DNA of 64,000 nt from Amycolatopsis sp. 195334CR (GTDB lineage: Bacteria; Actinomycetota; Actinomycetes; Mycobacteriales; Pseudonocardiaceae). Under the pieces are notes generated by a model. It worked only from the letters and a program-made list of their open reading frames with translations, was not told the origin of the DNA and made no database searches. A program made the translations under genes and the position numbers. The stretch is from contig NZ_JAFJMJ010000001.1 in NCBI RefSeq assembly GCF_017309385.1, positions 4,526,001 to 4,590,000 on the forward strand, given 5' to 3'. This document shows, piece by piece, positions 27,428 through 35,900 of this stretch (positions are counted from its first letter, which is position 1; each line of letters opens with the position of its first letter).

Positions 27428-28026
27428 TGGGGAACCCCAAGTCGCGGGGGCGATTGCCGGATCGCTCCCCGCGCCGGCCCCACACCTCTCCGGGGGTGTG
27501 GGGTTCCGGCGGGGTCCTGCTCGGGCTGGTCCTCGGTGTGCTCGGCGCGCTGGTGGTGCCGGGCTGGTTCGACTCGCCTTCGCGGGTCGAGGAACTGGAG
27601 CAGCAGTACGCGGCCAGAGACGTTTCGCTGACTCGCGACCTGGTTGCTTTGGCGGAGCAGGCTCGTACCGATGTCACGGAGATGGTCTCGGCCACGGCCG
27701 CGCCGACGCCGGAGCAGCTGGTGTCGTGGAAGTCCGCGGTGGATCGGGCTGCCGCGCGGTTCGCTGAGCGTCCGTCCGGTGGCACCGAGGTGAACCTGGC
27801 CCGGTCCGGGTTCGCCGGTGCGATTTCCCTGCTGGACCGGTCGCTGGCGGCCTATCCGGTGTCGGCTCCGCTCGGGGAGTCGTTGCGGAAGGACGCGGTG
27901 GTGGCCTGGTCGGTGGCGGCCAACCAGCTGGACCTGGCGGGCATCAAGGGCGGGCTGGGGCACGTGCACGTGTTCCTGCCGACCCAGGGCCTGCCGGGGG
28001 AAATGGAGGAGCACGGGCACCCCTGA
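27427..28026 (+). CDS. Membrane-anchored hypothetical protein, partner of ThuA-GSDH
   Basis: A 199-residue protein I do not recognise. The ATG shares a base with the stop of the large exoprotein gene (TGATG), so the two are almost certainly coexpressed. After a basic N-terminus there is one membrane span (GVLLGLVLGVLGALVVPGW), then a predicted extracytoplasmic helical domain: RVEELEQQYAARDVSL, with an Asp/Glu/Ala-rich heptad-like pattern, and a second helical half. The end is His-rich (GHVHVFLPT... EEHGHP), which could bind metal. Context suggests a cell-surface accessory, for example an anchor, chaperone or redox partner, but nothing in the sequence decides this. Confidence 0.75.
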   Translation: MGNPKSRGRLPDRSPRRPHTSPGVWGSGGVLLGLVLGVLGALVVPGWFDSPSRVEELEQQYAARDVSLTRDLVALAEQARTDVTEMVSATAAPTPEQLVSWKSAVDRAAARFAERPSGGTEVNLARSGFAGAISLLDRSLAAYPVSAPLGESLRKDAVVAWSVAANQLDLAGIKGGLGHVHVFLPTQGLPGEMEEHGHP

Positions 28027-28047
28027 GGTGGGTGTTTGGTGAGACTG

Positions 28048-28100
28048 CGGAAGGACCCGGTGTCCGGGCGGGAAGCTGCCCCGGCACCGGGTCCTTTCCG
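28048..28100. terminator. Hairpin terminator after sugar cluster
   Basis: AAGGACCCGGTG (28051-28062) pairs perfectly with CACCGGGTCCTT (28085-28096); CGG/CCG extends it by three pairs past a one-base bulge, and an inner CCGGG/CCCGG stem closes the loop. It lies 25 bases after the last gene of the sugar cluster. No U-tract follows. Confidence 0.75.
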
Positions 28101-28182
28101 GTGTTCGGCGGTGGACGCTTCGAGGTTGGCAGGCAGCGGCCACCAGGGACCGGTCCCCGGACGAGGACGACACACTGAGCTC

Positions 28183-28590
28183 ATGATGGAGCCGGTTCAG
28201 CGCCCGAAGCGCCCACCTGTGCTGGTCGCCGCACTGGTGGCGCTACCACTGGCCGCCATGCTGTTCGGCATGACCGAGGCGAACCTCAACGGCCCTGTGG
28301 GTTCGAGCGGCAGTCTCCCTTCGGTGGCGTTGTTGATCTCCTTGCTGGCGATCCGCTTCAACTGGGCTCGGGTGACGTCGGTCGCCGTTCTGGCACTCCT
28401 GACCCTCTCGTGGCTGCCGGGTGCCATCGAGCACTTGGACGACGAGAGAACGAGCCAGGCCGCGACCTACGTCCTGCTCGGCACGGCCCTCTTCGCGGCG
28501 GGCGCTGTTCTGGCCTTCATGACCCCGTCGAACCAGTACTACCGACAGGCCGCGGACTGGCGGAACAGCCGAAAGCAACAACCCATCTGA
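28183..28590 (+). CDS. Small multi-span membrane protein, unknown
   Basis: A 135-residue protein with four hydrophobic segments: VLVAALVALPLAAMLFGM, LPSVALLISLLAIRF, VTSVAVLALLTLSWLPG and YVLLGTALFAAGAVLAFM. Short charged loops separate them and there is a polar C-terminus (YYRQAADWRNSRKQQP). No family is recognised. It stands alone between a terminator and a convergent methyltransferase gene. The first ATG of the ATGATG pair is used. Codon third-position G+C is a little lower than in neighbouring core genes, though it still reads as coding. Confidence 0.65.
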   Translation: MMEPVQRPKRPPVLVAALVALPLAAMLFGMTEANLNGPVGSSGSLPSVALLISLLAIRFNWARVTSVAVLALLTLSWLPGAIEHLDDERTSQAATYVLLGTALFAAGAVLAFMTPSNQYYRQAADWRNSRKQQPI

Positions 28591-28603
28591 CCTGTGGCTG
28601 ACG

Positions 28604-29206
28604 TCAGGGCTGGCGGTAGAGCAGGACGTACCGCCAGAACGGCACGGCCCGGACCGTGCGGCCCGGCAGCAGCTCGGCCGACTCCCGCCGGATCTCCGCC
28701 ATGGTGATCGACCAGTCCCGGATCGGGGCGGTGGGCAGCGGGTCGAGACCACCGTTGAGGCGTTCCCCGGTGGCGACCACCGCCCGCGCCACCAGGTTCA
28801 CCGGGACCGACGCCAGCCACGGCAGCCAGTCCCGCGGCCCGCTCGGGTTCGCGCAGCCGAGTACCGCCAGCACCCCACCCGGGGCGAGGGCGTCCCGCAG
28901 GCGCGCCACGGTGGAGAACGGCATGTGGTGCAGTGACGCCAGGCACGAGATGAAGTCGTACTCCCGGGCGGGCAGCTCCTCCGTGGTCACGTCGCCACAG
29001 CGGTACGTGACCCCCTCGCCACCGAGCGCGGTGGCGACGTCGACCACCTCGGCGGCCGGGTCGATCCCGTCCACTTCGAGACCGCGTGCGGCCAGGCGGC
29101 GGGCGAAGCGGCCGGTACCGCAGCCGACGTCCAGCGCGCGCCGGGCGCCCGGCGGCACTTGGCGCAGCAGGTACGGGTGGTAGTGGTCGTTGTGGTTGAA
29201 CGGCAC
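28604..29206 (-). CDS. Class I SAM-dependent methyltransferase
   Basis: A 200-residue methyltransferase. Motif I is ALDVGCGTGRFAR, the acidic end of strand 2 is VDGIDPA, and post-motifs include YDFISCLASLHHMPF and LAPGGVLAVLG, the standard order of the Methyltransf_11/25 fold. The opening NHNDHYHPYLLRQVP is shared by many small actinobacterial members. Substrate is unknown. The GTG at 29206 gives this N-terminus; the frame is open to 29392 but would overlap the divergent folC start region. Confidence 0.85.
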   Translation of the reverse strand: MPFNHNDHYHPYLLRQVPPGARRALDVGCGTGRFARRLAARGLEVDGIDPAAEVVDVATALGGEGVTYRCGDVTTEELPAREYDFISCLASLHHMPFSTVARLRDALAPGGVLAVLGCANPSGPRDWLPWLASVPVNLVARAVVATGERLNGGLDPLPTAPIRDWSITMAEIRRESAELLPGRTVRAVPFWRYVLLYRQP

Positions 29207-29276
29207 GCCCCCAACCTGCCAGAAACGCCGGTCGTAGACTCGTGGGCGCACGTAGCAGGACAAGTTGGGAGCACGG

Positions 29277-30932
29277 GTGCCGCACGGCGAAGAAGAGTCC
29301 CCGAAGCGGCCTGAGCTGGGTGATCTCGACAGCTTCGCCGGGATCGACGAGCTGGGCGCGATCGACGACCCGGACAACACCGACCCGGACAACCCGGACG
29401 GAACGTTTCACGCCACCGACCACGCCTTCGAGGCGGGCGGTGGCTCGGGAGCGGGCGTCGGCGGGGTCGGCCAGCTCGGGGACAACCTGGCCCTCGGCCC
29501 GGTGCCCGACCTCGCCACCACCGACGAGACCCACGAGCTCGACGACCAGGGCACCGACGAGTTGCCCGAGGAGAACGGCCCCGAGGCGCGCTACGAGCTG
29601 CGCGCGGTCGAGGCCGAGCTGAACGAGCGCTGGCCGGAGACCAAGATCGAGCCCTCGCTCGATCGGGTGAACACGCTGCTCAACCTGCTCGGCGACCCGC
29701 AGAAGACCTATCCGGTGCTGCACGTGGCCGGGACCAACGGCAAGGGCTCCACCGCCCGCATGATCGACGCCCTGCTCACCCGGATGGGTGTGCGCGTCGG
29801 CCGCTACACCAGCCCCCACCTGCAGCTGGTCACCGAGCGCATCAGCATCGACGGCTCGCCGATCTCGGCCGCGAAGTACGTCGACACCTACCGCGACATC
29901 GCGCCGTTCGTGACCATGGTGGACAACGCGAGCGAGATCCGGATGAGCAAGTTCGAGGTGCTCACCGGGATGGCCTTCGCCGCCTTCGCCGACGCCCCGG
30001 CCGAGGCCGTGGTGCTCGAGGTCGGCATGGGCGGCACCTGGGACGCCACCAACGTGGCCGACGCGCAGGTCGCGGCCATCGCGCCGATCTCCGTCGACCA
30101 CACCGACTACCTGGGCACCGACCTCCGCGACATCGCCAGGGAGAAGGCCGGGGTGATCAAGCCCGGCAGTGTGGCGGTGATCGCCGAGCAGGATCCCGAG
30201 GTCCAGCGCGTGCTGCTGGAGCGCGCCATCGAGGTGGACGCCTCGGTGGCCCGCGCGGGCAGCGAGTTCGCCGTGCTCGAACGCGAGATCGCGGTCGGCG
30301 GCCAGCTGCTCAGGCTCCAGGGCCTCGGCGGGGTCTACGACCAGATCTTCCTGCCGCTGCACGGCAAGCACCAGGCCGACAACGCGGTGCTCGCACTGGC
30401 CGCGGTCGAGGCGTTCTTCGGCGCGGGCAAGGACCGCCAGCTGGTGGTCGAGGCCGTGCGCGAGGCGTTCGCCGAGGTGCAGAACCCGGGCAGGCTGGAG
30501 CGCGTCCGGGCGGCGCCGGCGGTCATGCTCGACGCCGCGCACAACCCGCACGGCGCCCGCGCGCTCGCCGCCACGGTCACCGACGAGTTCGCCTTCCGCC
30601 GCCTGGTCGCGGTGGTCGGGGTGATGTCCGACAAGGACGCGCACGGCATTCTCGAAGCACTCGAACCGGTGGTCTCCGACATCGTCGTCACGCAGAACAG
30701 CTCACCGCGCGCGATGCCGCTGGAGGAGCTGGACGAGCTGGCGAAGTCGGTGTTCGGCGAGGACCGCGTGTACGCGGCGCCGCGGCTGGACGGCGCGGTG
30801 GAGACCGCGGTCGCGCTGGCCGAGGAGTCCGAGGACCCGGAGGAACCGCTGGCCGGTGGTGGCGTGCTGATCACCGGTTCGGTGTTCACCGCGGGTGAGG
30901 CCCGCACCCTGTTCGGGAAGGAGCCGGCATGA
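29277..30932 (+). CDS. folC: Folylpolyglutamate/dihydrofolate synthase
   Basis: FolC adds glutamate to dihydropteroate and to tetrahydrofolates using ATP. The P-loop GTNGKGST lies at about residue 153, with the TSPHL motif, VGMGGTWDATN and the ADNAVLALAAVEAF and DAAHNPHGARAL segments of the ligase domain downstream. In most FolC proteins the P-loop is near residue 50, so this protein has about 100 extra N-terminal residues, highly acidic with repeated Asp-Pro-Asp-Asn and Gly runs, probably unstructured. GTG 29277 has GGGAG six bases upstream; a TTG at 29265 is also in frame. DUF4233 follows with an ATGA overlap. Confidence 0.94.
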   Translation: MPHGEEESPKRPELGDLDSFAGIDELGAIDDPDNTDPDNPDGTFHATDHAFEAGGGSGAGVGGVGQLGDNLALGPVPDLATTDETHELDDQGTDELPEENGPEARYELRAVEAELNERWPETKIEPSLDRVNTLLNLLGDPQKTYPVLHVAGTNGKGSTARMIDALLTRMGVRVGRYTSPHLQLVTERISIDGSPISAAKYVDTYRDIAPFVTMVDNASEIRMSKFEVLTGMAFAAFADAPAEAVVLEVGMGGTWDATNVADAQVAAIAPISVDHTDYLGTDLRDIAREKAGVIKPGSVAVIAEQDPEVQRVLLERAIEVDASVARAGSEFAVLEREIAVGGQLLRLQGLGGVYDQIFLPLHGKHQADNAVLALAAVEAFFGAGKDRQLVVEAVREAFAEVQNPGRLERVRAAPAVMLDAAHNPHGARALAATVTDEFAFRRLVAVVGVMSDKDAHGILEALEPVVSDIVVTQNSSPRAMPLEELDELAKSVFGEDRVYAAPRLDGAVETAVALAEESEDPEEPLAGGGVLITGSVFTAGEARTLFGKEPA

Positions 30933-31324
30933 GCGAGCAGCCGAAACCGCCGGCGAAGGATCCGCTGAAGTCCTTCCGCGGGGTGATGGCGGGCACGCTG
31001 ATCATGGAGGCGATCGTGGTGGCGCTGGCGCTGCCGGTGGTCGCCCAGCTCGGCGGCGGGCTGACCAGCGGCACCGGCTGGGCGGTGATCGCCATCGCGG
31101 TGGTGATGGGCGTGCTGTGCGGGTTCCTGTCGAAGCCGTGGGCGGTGCCGGCGATCCTGGTGCTGCAGGGCGCGCTGATCCTGTTCTTCTTCGCGCTGCC
31201 CGCGATCGCCGTGATCGGGTTCGTGTTCCTGGGGCTGTGGCTGTGGTTGCTCTGGCTGCGCCGGGACGTGGCGCGCCGGATGGCCGAGGGGCGCCTGCCC
31301 AGCCAGCAGGAAGCCGCTGACTAA
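30929..31324 (+). CDS. DUF4233 membrane protein
   Basis: A 131-residue membrane protein with four hydrophobic helices (GTLIMEAIVVALALPVVAQ; WAVIAIAVVMGVLCGFL; PAILVLQGALILFFFALPA; AVIGFVFLGLWLWLLWL) and charged ends. DUF4233 is found next to folC across actinobacteria and its role is unknown; the ATGA overlap with folC keeps that link here. The C-terminal basic segment (RRDVARRMAEGRLP) is predicted cytoplasmic. Confidence 0.9.
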   Translation: MSEQPKPPAKDPLKSFRGVMAGTLIMEAIVVALALPVVAQLGGGLTSGTGWAVIAIAVVMGVLCGFLSKPWAVPAILVLQGALILFFFALPAIAVIGFVFLGLWLWLLWLRRDVARRMAEGRLPSQQEAAD

Positions 31325-31333
31325 GCTGGCCGG

Positions 31334-31912
31334 GTGCGAGAACTCACTTACTACGTGGGCAGTTCCATCGACGGGTTCATCGCCGGACCCGGTGGGGTGG
31401 CCGACTTCTACGTGTTCGAAGGCGACCACGTGCCGGAGATCAACGCGGAGTACCCGGAGACGGTGCCGACGGCGTGGCGTGAGCCGGCCGGGATTTCGGG
31501 GCCGCCCAAGCGGTTCGACACGGTGCTGATGGGCCGCGGCACGTACGAGGCCGGGGTGGCCACGGGCGCGCCGAGCCCGTACTCGCACCTGCGCCAGTTC
31601 GTCGTCTCGCGCAGCATGACCGAGGCACCGCACCCGGACGTCGAGCTGATCGGCGAGAACGCGCTGGAGCGCGTGCGCGAGCTGAAGGCGGAGGACGGGC
31701 TCGGCCTCTGGCTGTGCGGTGGCGGCGGGCTCGCCGAGGAACTGCTCCCGGAGATCGACCAGCTGCTGGTGAAGATCCACCCGGTCATCGCGCGGGCGGG
31801 CGTTCCGCTGTTCACCGGCGAGTTCTCGCCGACCCGGTTCCACCTGGCCGACAGCCGGGTGTTCGACAGCGGCGTCGCGCTGATGACCTACCGCACCCGG
31901 CCGCCCGCCTGA
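31334..31912 (+). CDS. Dihydrofolate reductase-family (RibD C-domain-like) protein
   Basis: A 192-residue protein of the DHFR/RibD-C superfamily. The N-terminal YYVGSSIDGFIAGPGG is typical of stand-alone members, DTVLMGRGTYE is the substrate-side helix, and LWLCGGGGLAEELL is the dinucleotide-binding glycine loop. Such proteins are NAD(P)H-dependent reductases, and only some act on folate or pterin compounds. The position ten bases after DUF4233 and close to folC suggests, but does not prove, pteridine chemistry. Start is GTG 31334. It converges on the penicillin acylase gene with only a few bases between stops. Confidence 0.82.
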   Translation: MRELTYYVGSSIDGFIAGPGGVADFYVFEGDHVPEINAEYPETVPTAWREPAGISGPPKRFDTVLMGRGTYEAGVATGAPSPYSHLRQFVVSRSMTEAPHPDVELIGENALERVRELKAEDGLGLWLCGGGGLAEELLPEIDQLLVKIHPVIARAGVPLFTGEFSPTRFHLADSRVFDSGVALMTYRTRPPA

Positions 31913-31915
31913 TCC

Positions 31916-34198
31916 TCAGCGCAGGGCGACGATCTTCAGCGCGGGTGAGCTGAGGATGTCGGCCTCGCAGAAGCGTCCCCGCACCCATTCGCCGCGGGAG
32001 TACAGCTCGGTCTGGTCGGCGAAGTGCGGGGACGTCGGATCGGCGGACTGCGAGTAGGTCATCAGCGTCGAGGTGTCCGGGCAGGCCTTGCCGTTCAGCC
32101 CGACCACCTGGATGAAGCTCGACCCGTGAACGAACTCGACGTTGCCCGCCTTCGGGTCCCATACCGGCGCCATCGCGTTGAGAATGCCCAGCTGCCCCGG
32201 CCCGCTGTGCATCGGGATCCGCTTCCCGTTGCGGGTGACCGACTGGTGGTCCGCGAGCTTGCCGTCCAGCGGGATGCCCGCCGCGGTCAGTTCGGCCACC
32301 GCCGCGTCGAACGCCCCGCGCACGATGGGGTGCTGCGTGTCGAGCGTGTTCGGGGTGTTCAGCGGATCGGCCGGGTCGAACGGGACCTTCCAGATCGGGC
32401 CGGGCGCGAGCCGCACGGCGAACCGTTCGAACAGCAGCGAGCCCCGGCTGTCCAGGGTGTAGGTGCGGTCCCACGACCGGAGCGCGTCGCAGCCGGGACC
32501 GGTGCCGCACAGCTCGGCCGCGGCGTCGGCGGCCAGCAGCGCGAGCCTGCTCCGGTCGGCGAAGAGCAGTTCCTTCATCGACGCCGTGGTGAACTCGCCG
32601 AGGTGTTCTTCGGTGCTGATCAACGCTTCCCTGGTGCGCGGCGAGCGCGTGGTGCCGGTGTCGCCGACGATCCACGGGTAGCCGGTGAGCGGGGCGGCGG
32701 TGTTCGCCAGCCACGGGCTGTCGTTCGCGTTCAGCTCGTAGTCGTCCCGGATCTGGTGGGGGAGCCGGCCGGGGCCGAGCAGGCCCGGCTCCACCGCGTC
32801 CGCGTCGGCGCCCCAGGCACACGTCCCTTGTGAACCGTCCAAGATGGACACCTGGGCGGCCTGGAACAGCTGGCGCCCCAACGGGGTCGAGCAGCGGTCC
32901 GCCAGCTCGTCGGTGACGTGCGGCACCACCTGGACGTCCGAGTAGAGCGCCCGGCCGCGCCGGTCGGTGGCGATCGTGTTCACCCACGGCACGCCGAGGG
33001 TGGACTTCAGCGCCTTCGAGATGTCGTCGACGTCCCGAGCCTGGTTCAGGGCGAACCACGAGTTGAGCGCGCGCAGGTTGGTCGCGTTGCCGTCCCGGAG
33101 CGTGTAGGCCGAGGTGGTCGTCCACGGCAGCGGGATGTCTTCGATGCCGGTGATGACCGGCCCGTACCGGGTCGAGTACAGCGTCCTGGTGTCCGTGGCG
33201 AGCGAGCCGTCCGGCTGCTTCACTTCCACGGAAACCCGCTGCGCGCTCATCTTCTCCGGCTGTCCATCGACCACATAGGACAGTGGATCACCGGGGGCCA
33301 GCTTGACCTCGAACAGGCCGAACGTGCGCGCGGTGGAGAAGGTGTGCGTCCACGCGGCGTCACGCGTGTGCCCGATCTGGATCAGCGGCACGCCGAGCAG
33401 GCTGCCGCCGGAAGCGTTGAACCGCCCGGGAATGGTCAGCTGGGACTGCCAGAACCGGCGTCCGCCCTGCCACGGGAAGTGCGGGTTGCCGAGCAGCACG
33501 CTGTCCGTGCCCGCCGCGGTGCCCGCCTTGCCGACCGCGAGCCCGTTGCTGCCGATCGTGGGTTCTTCGTCGAGCGCGGCGCTGATGCGCGCGGCGGCGT
33601 CCTCGGGCAGCACCCCGCCCGAGGGCTGCGCGCCGACGAGGCCGTTCACCAGCTCGCCCTGCCCGGAGATGCCCGAGATCGCGTACAGGTGGCGGTAGAC
33701 GTCGAGGTCGGCGATCGGCCGGACCCACTCCGCGTCGCGGCACGCCGGGTCCTTCGTACCGTGTTCCTTCAGGTACTTGTTGTAACCGTCGACGTACCCG
33801 CCGATGATCTCCTTGACCTCGCGGCGGGGCTGGCCCAGCAGGCCCTCCACCACGCCGGAATCGTTGATCCGCTGGAAGTGCACGTCGCTGGCCAGGTTGG
33901 AGTCGGCACCGCTGAGCGCGGAGTTGCCCTGGCCGTCCGGGCCGAAGTACTTCGACCGCTTCGCGTCCACGGTCAGGTACCCGTTGGCCAGTTCACACAG
34001 GTTGTCCTTCGCGGCGGCGTACCCGTAGCCGTAGCCGAGTCCGTCGAACGACTTCGCGGTGATGTGCGGGACGCCGTTCTCGGTGTACCGGATCAGCGCG
34101 CGCGTGCCGTGCGCGTCCGCCAGCGCCGGCGTGGTGAGCACCGCCGAAGCGATCAGCACCACTGCGGTTAACCGCCCCAACCTGCCGCGTCCCCCCAT
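31916..34198 (-). CDS. Secreted penicillin-acylase-type Ntn hydrolase
   Basis: A 760-residue precursor of the S45 (penicillin/AHL acylase) family. The signal peptide ends near ALADAHG. The alpha chain begins RYTENGVPHITA, and GYGYGYAAAKDNLCELA is a well-kept family motif. Processing is expected at Gly216-Ser217 (TIGSNGLAVGK), with Ser217 the beta-chain nucleophile. The beta chain contains GNPHFPWQGGRRFWQ, GHTRDAAWTHT and an Asn/Arg region typical of the active site. It hydrolyses acyl-amide bonds of an extracellular substrate: beta-lactams, acyl-homoserine lactones or echinocandin-like lipopeptides are known choices in the family. The ATG at 34198 begins MGGRGRLGRL. Divergent from phoD by 111 bases. 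Confidence 0.92.
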   Translation of the reverse strand: MGGRGRLGRLTAVVLIASAVLTTPALADAHGTRALIRYTENGVPHITAKSFDGLGYGYGYAAAKDNLCELANGYLTVDAKRSKYFGPDGQGNSALSGADSNLASDVHFQRINDSGVVEGLLGQPRREVKEIIGGYVDGYNKYLKEHGTKDPACRDAEWVRPIADLDVYRHLYAISGISGQGELVNGLVGAQPSGGVLPEDAAARISAALDEEPTIGSNGLAVGKAGTAAGTDSVLLGNPHFPWQGGRRFWQSQLTIPGRFNASGGSLLGVPLIQIGHTRDAAWTHTFSTARTFGLFEVKLAPGDPLSYVVDGQPEKMSAQRVSVEVKQPDGSLATDTRTLYSTRYGPVITGIEDIPLPWTTTSAYTLRDGNATNLRALNSWFALNQARDVDDISKALKSTLGVPWVNTIATDRRGRALYSDVQVVPHVTDELADRCSTPLGRQLFQAAQVSILDGSQGTCAWGADADAVEPGLLGPGRLPHQIRDDYELNANDSPWLANTAAPLTGYPWIVGDTGTTRSPRTREALISTEEHLGEFTTASMKELLFADRSRLALLAADAAAELCGTGPGCDALRSWDRTYTLDSRGSLLFERFAVRLAPGPIWKVPFDPADPLNTPNTLDTQHPIVRGAFDAAVAELTAAGIPLDGKLADHQSVTRNGKRIPMHSGPGQLGILNAMAPVWDPKAGNVEFVHGSSFIQVVGLNGKACPDTSTLMTYSQSADPTSPHFADQTELYSRGEWVRGRFCEADILSSPALKIVALR

Positions 34199-34248
34199 GA
34201 GACCGCCTTCCGTGTGCGCTCGGTGATCCTCTGTCAACCTAGGGCGTC

Positions 34249-34255
34249 GTTCACC
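34249..34255 (+). promoter_or_regulatory. GTTCACC heptamer upstream of phoD
   Basis: GTTCACC lies 54 bases before the phoD start codon. This is the core unit of actinobacterial PHO boxes (PhoP sites), which normally contain two or more copies at 11-base spacing. A second good copy at 11 bases is not seen; GTCAACC occurs 16 bases upstream. The site is therefore only a weak candidate. The same heptamer with similar flank occurs at 38451. Confidence 0.3.
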
Positions 34256-34309
34256 CGTCGGAAAGGCCCAGTTGGCCCCGCGGCCCGGAAAAACGGATAG
34301 AACACCGCC

Positions 34310-35848
34310 ATGACCGAAACCCACCACGACCGGCGATCGCTGCTGCGCGCCGGTGTGCTCGGCGCCGGCGTGCTGGCCGCCGGCTCGCTCGGCACGCCCG
34401 CCTTCGCCCGCGGCAAGAGCCGCCCGGTGCTCACCCACGGGGTGCAGTCCGGCGACGTCACCTCGCATTCGGCGATCGTCTGGACCAGGGCGGACCGCCC
34501 GTCCCGGATGCTCGTCGAGGTCGCGCGCGACCCGTCGTTCCGCAACGCCCGCCGGATCACCGGCCCGGTGCTCAGCCCGGAGACCGGCGGCACCGGCAAG
34601 GTGCGCGTCGCGGGCCTGGTGCCCGGCACCGACCTGCACTACCGCGTGCGGGCCGAGGACCTCGACGGCCGCACCGCCAGCGAGCCGCTGACCGGGCGCT
34701 TCGCCACCGCGCCGATCGGCCGCGAGAGCGTGCGCTTCGTCTGGTCGGGCGACACGGTGGGCCAGGGCTGGGGCATCAACCCCGACCGCGGCGGCATGCC
34801 GATCTACCGGGCGATGGCCGACCGGCGGCCGGACTTCTTCCTGCACAGCGGGGACACCGTCTACGCCGACGGCCCGCTGCAGGAGCACGTCACCCTGCCC
34901 GACGGCAGGGCCTGGCGGAACGTGGTCACGCCGGAGAAGTCGAAGGTGGCCGAAACGCTCGACGAGTACCGCGGGCAGTTCGCCTACAACCTGCTCGACG
35001 ACAAGCTGCGCTCGTTCGCCGCCGAGGTACCCGCCTACTTCCAGTGGGACGACCACGAGGTGGTGAACAACTGGTACCCCGGCGAGATCCTGGACCTGCC
35101 GCAGTACACCGAGAAGCGGGTCGACGTGCTGGCCGAGCGCGCCTTCCAGGCGTTCCACGAGTGGCAGCCGATCGACGCGCGCCAAGCCGTGGACGGCCGG
35201 GTGTACCGCAGCTTCCGCTACGGCAGGCACGTCGAGATCTTCGTGCTCGACATGCGCACCTACAAGGACGCGAACACCGCCGACCCGAACGGTGTCGGGC
35301 ACATCCTCGGGCAGCAGCAGGCGGAGTGGCTGGTGCGCGGCCTCGACCGCAGCGCGGCGACCTGGAAGATCGTCGCCGCCGACATGCCGATCGGCCTCAC
35401 CGTGCCCGACGGGACCGCGATCGAGGGCGTGGCCAACGGCCTGCCCGGCGCGCCCGGCGGCCGTGAGCACGAGCTGGCCTGGGTGCTGCGCGAGATCTCG
35501 CGGCGGCGGGTGCGCAACGTGGTCTGGCTGACCGCCGACGTGCACTACACCGCGGCCCACCACTATTCGCCGGACCGCGCGGCCGTCGGTGATTTCGACC
35601 CGTTCTGGGAGTTCGTCTCCGGTCCGCTCAACGCCGGTGGGTTCGGCCCGAACGCGCTCGACCCGACCTTCGGGCCGGAGGCCGTCTTCGTGCACGCGCC
35701 GCCCGCGGCGAACAGCTCCCCGCTGGACGGATTCCAGCACTTCGGCGAGGTCAACGTGGACGGTGCGAGCGGCGAGCTGACCGTCGACCTGCGGGACGCG
35801 GCCGGGGTCTCGCTGTGGTCGAAGACCCTGCGGCCGCAGCGGCGCTGA
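34310..35848 (+). CDS. phoD: Tat-exported PhoD-like alkaline phosphatase/phosphodiesterase
   Basis: A 512-residue secreted phosphatase. The signal HHDRRSLLRAGVLGAGVLAAG is a twin-arginine type ending near FARG. The catalytic domain carries the metal-site motifs of PhoD: FVWSGDTVG, FLHSGDTVYADG, WDDHEVVNNWYP and LTADVHY, with the preceding PhoD N-terminal beta domain (THGVQSGDV, AIVWTR). PhoD enzymes use Ca and Fe, release phosphate from mono- and diesters outside the cell, and are usually induced by phosphate starvation. The ndk gene follows after 52 bases on the same strand with its own ribosome-binding site. Confidence 0.92.
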   Translation: MTETHHDRRSLLRAGVLGAGVLAAGSLGTPAFARGKSRPVLTHGVQSGDVTSHSAIVWTRADRPSRMLVEVARDPSFRNARRITGPVLSPETGGTGKVRVAGLVPGTDLHYRVRAEDLDGRTASEPLTGRFATAPIGRESVRFVWSGDTVGQGWGINPDRGGMPIYRAMADRRPDFFLHSGDTVYADGPLQEHVTLPDGRAWRNVVTPEKSKVAETLDEYRGQFAYNLLDDKLRSFAAEVPAYFQWDDHEVVNNWYPGEILDLPQYTEKRVDVLAERAFQAFHEWQPIDARQAVDGRVYRSFRYGRHVEIFVLDMRTYKDANTADPNGVGHILGQQQAEWLVRGLDRSAATWKIVAADMPIGLTVPDGTAIEGVANGLPGAPGGREHELAWVLREISRRRVRNVVWLTADVHYTAAHHYSPDRAAVGDFDPFWEFVSGPLNAGGFGPNALDPTFGPEAVFVHAPPAANSSPLDGFQHFGEVNVDGASGELTVDLRDAAGVSLWSKTLRPQRR

Positions 35849-35900
35849 CCAGGTCGCTACAGTTCGCGTCAAGTAACACGCAATTAAAGGAGATTCCCCC

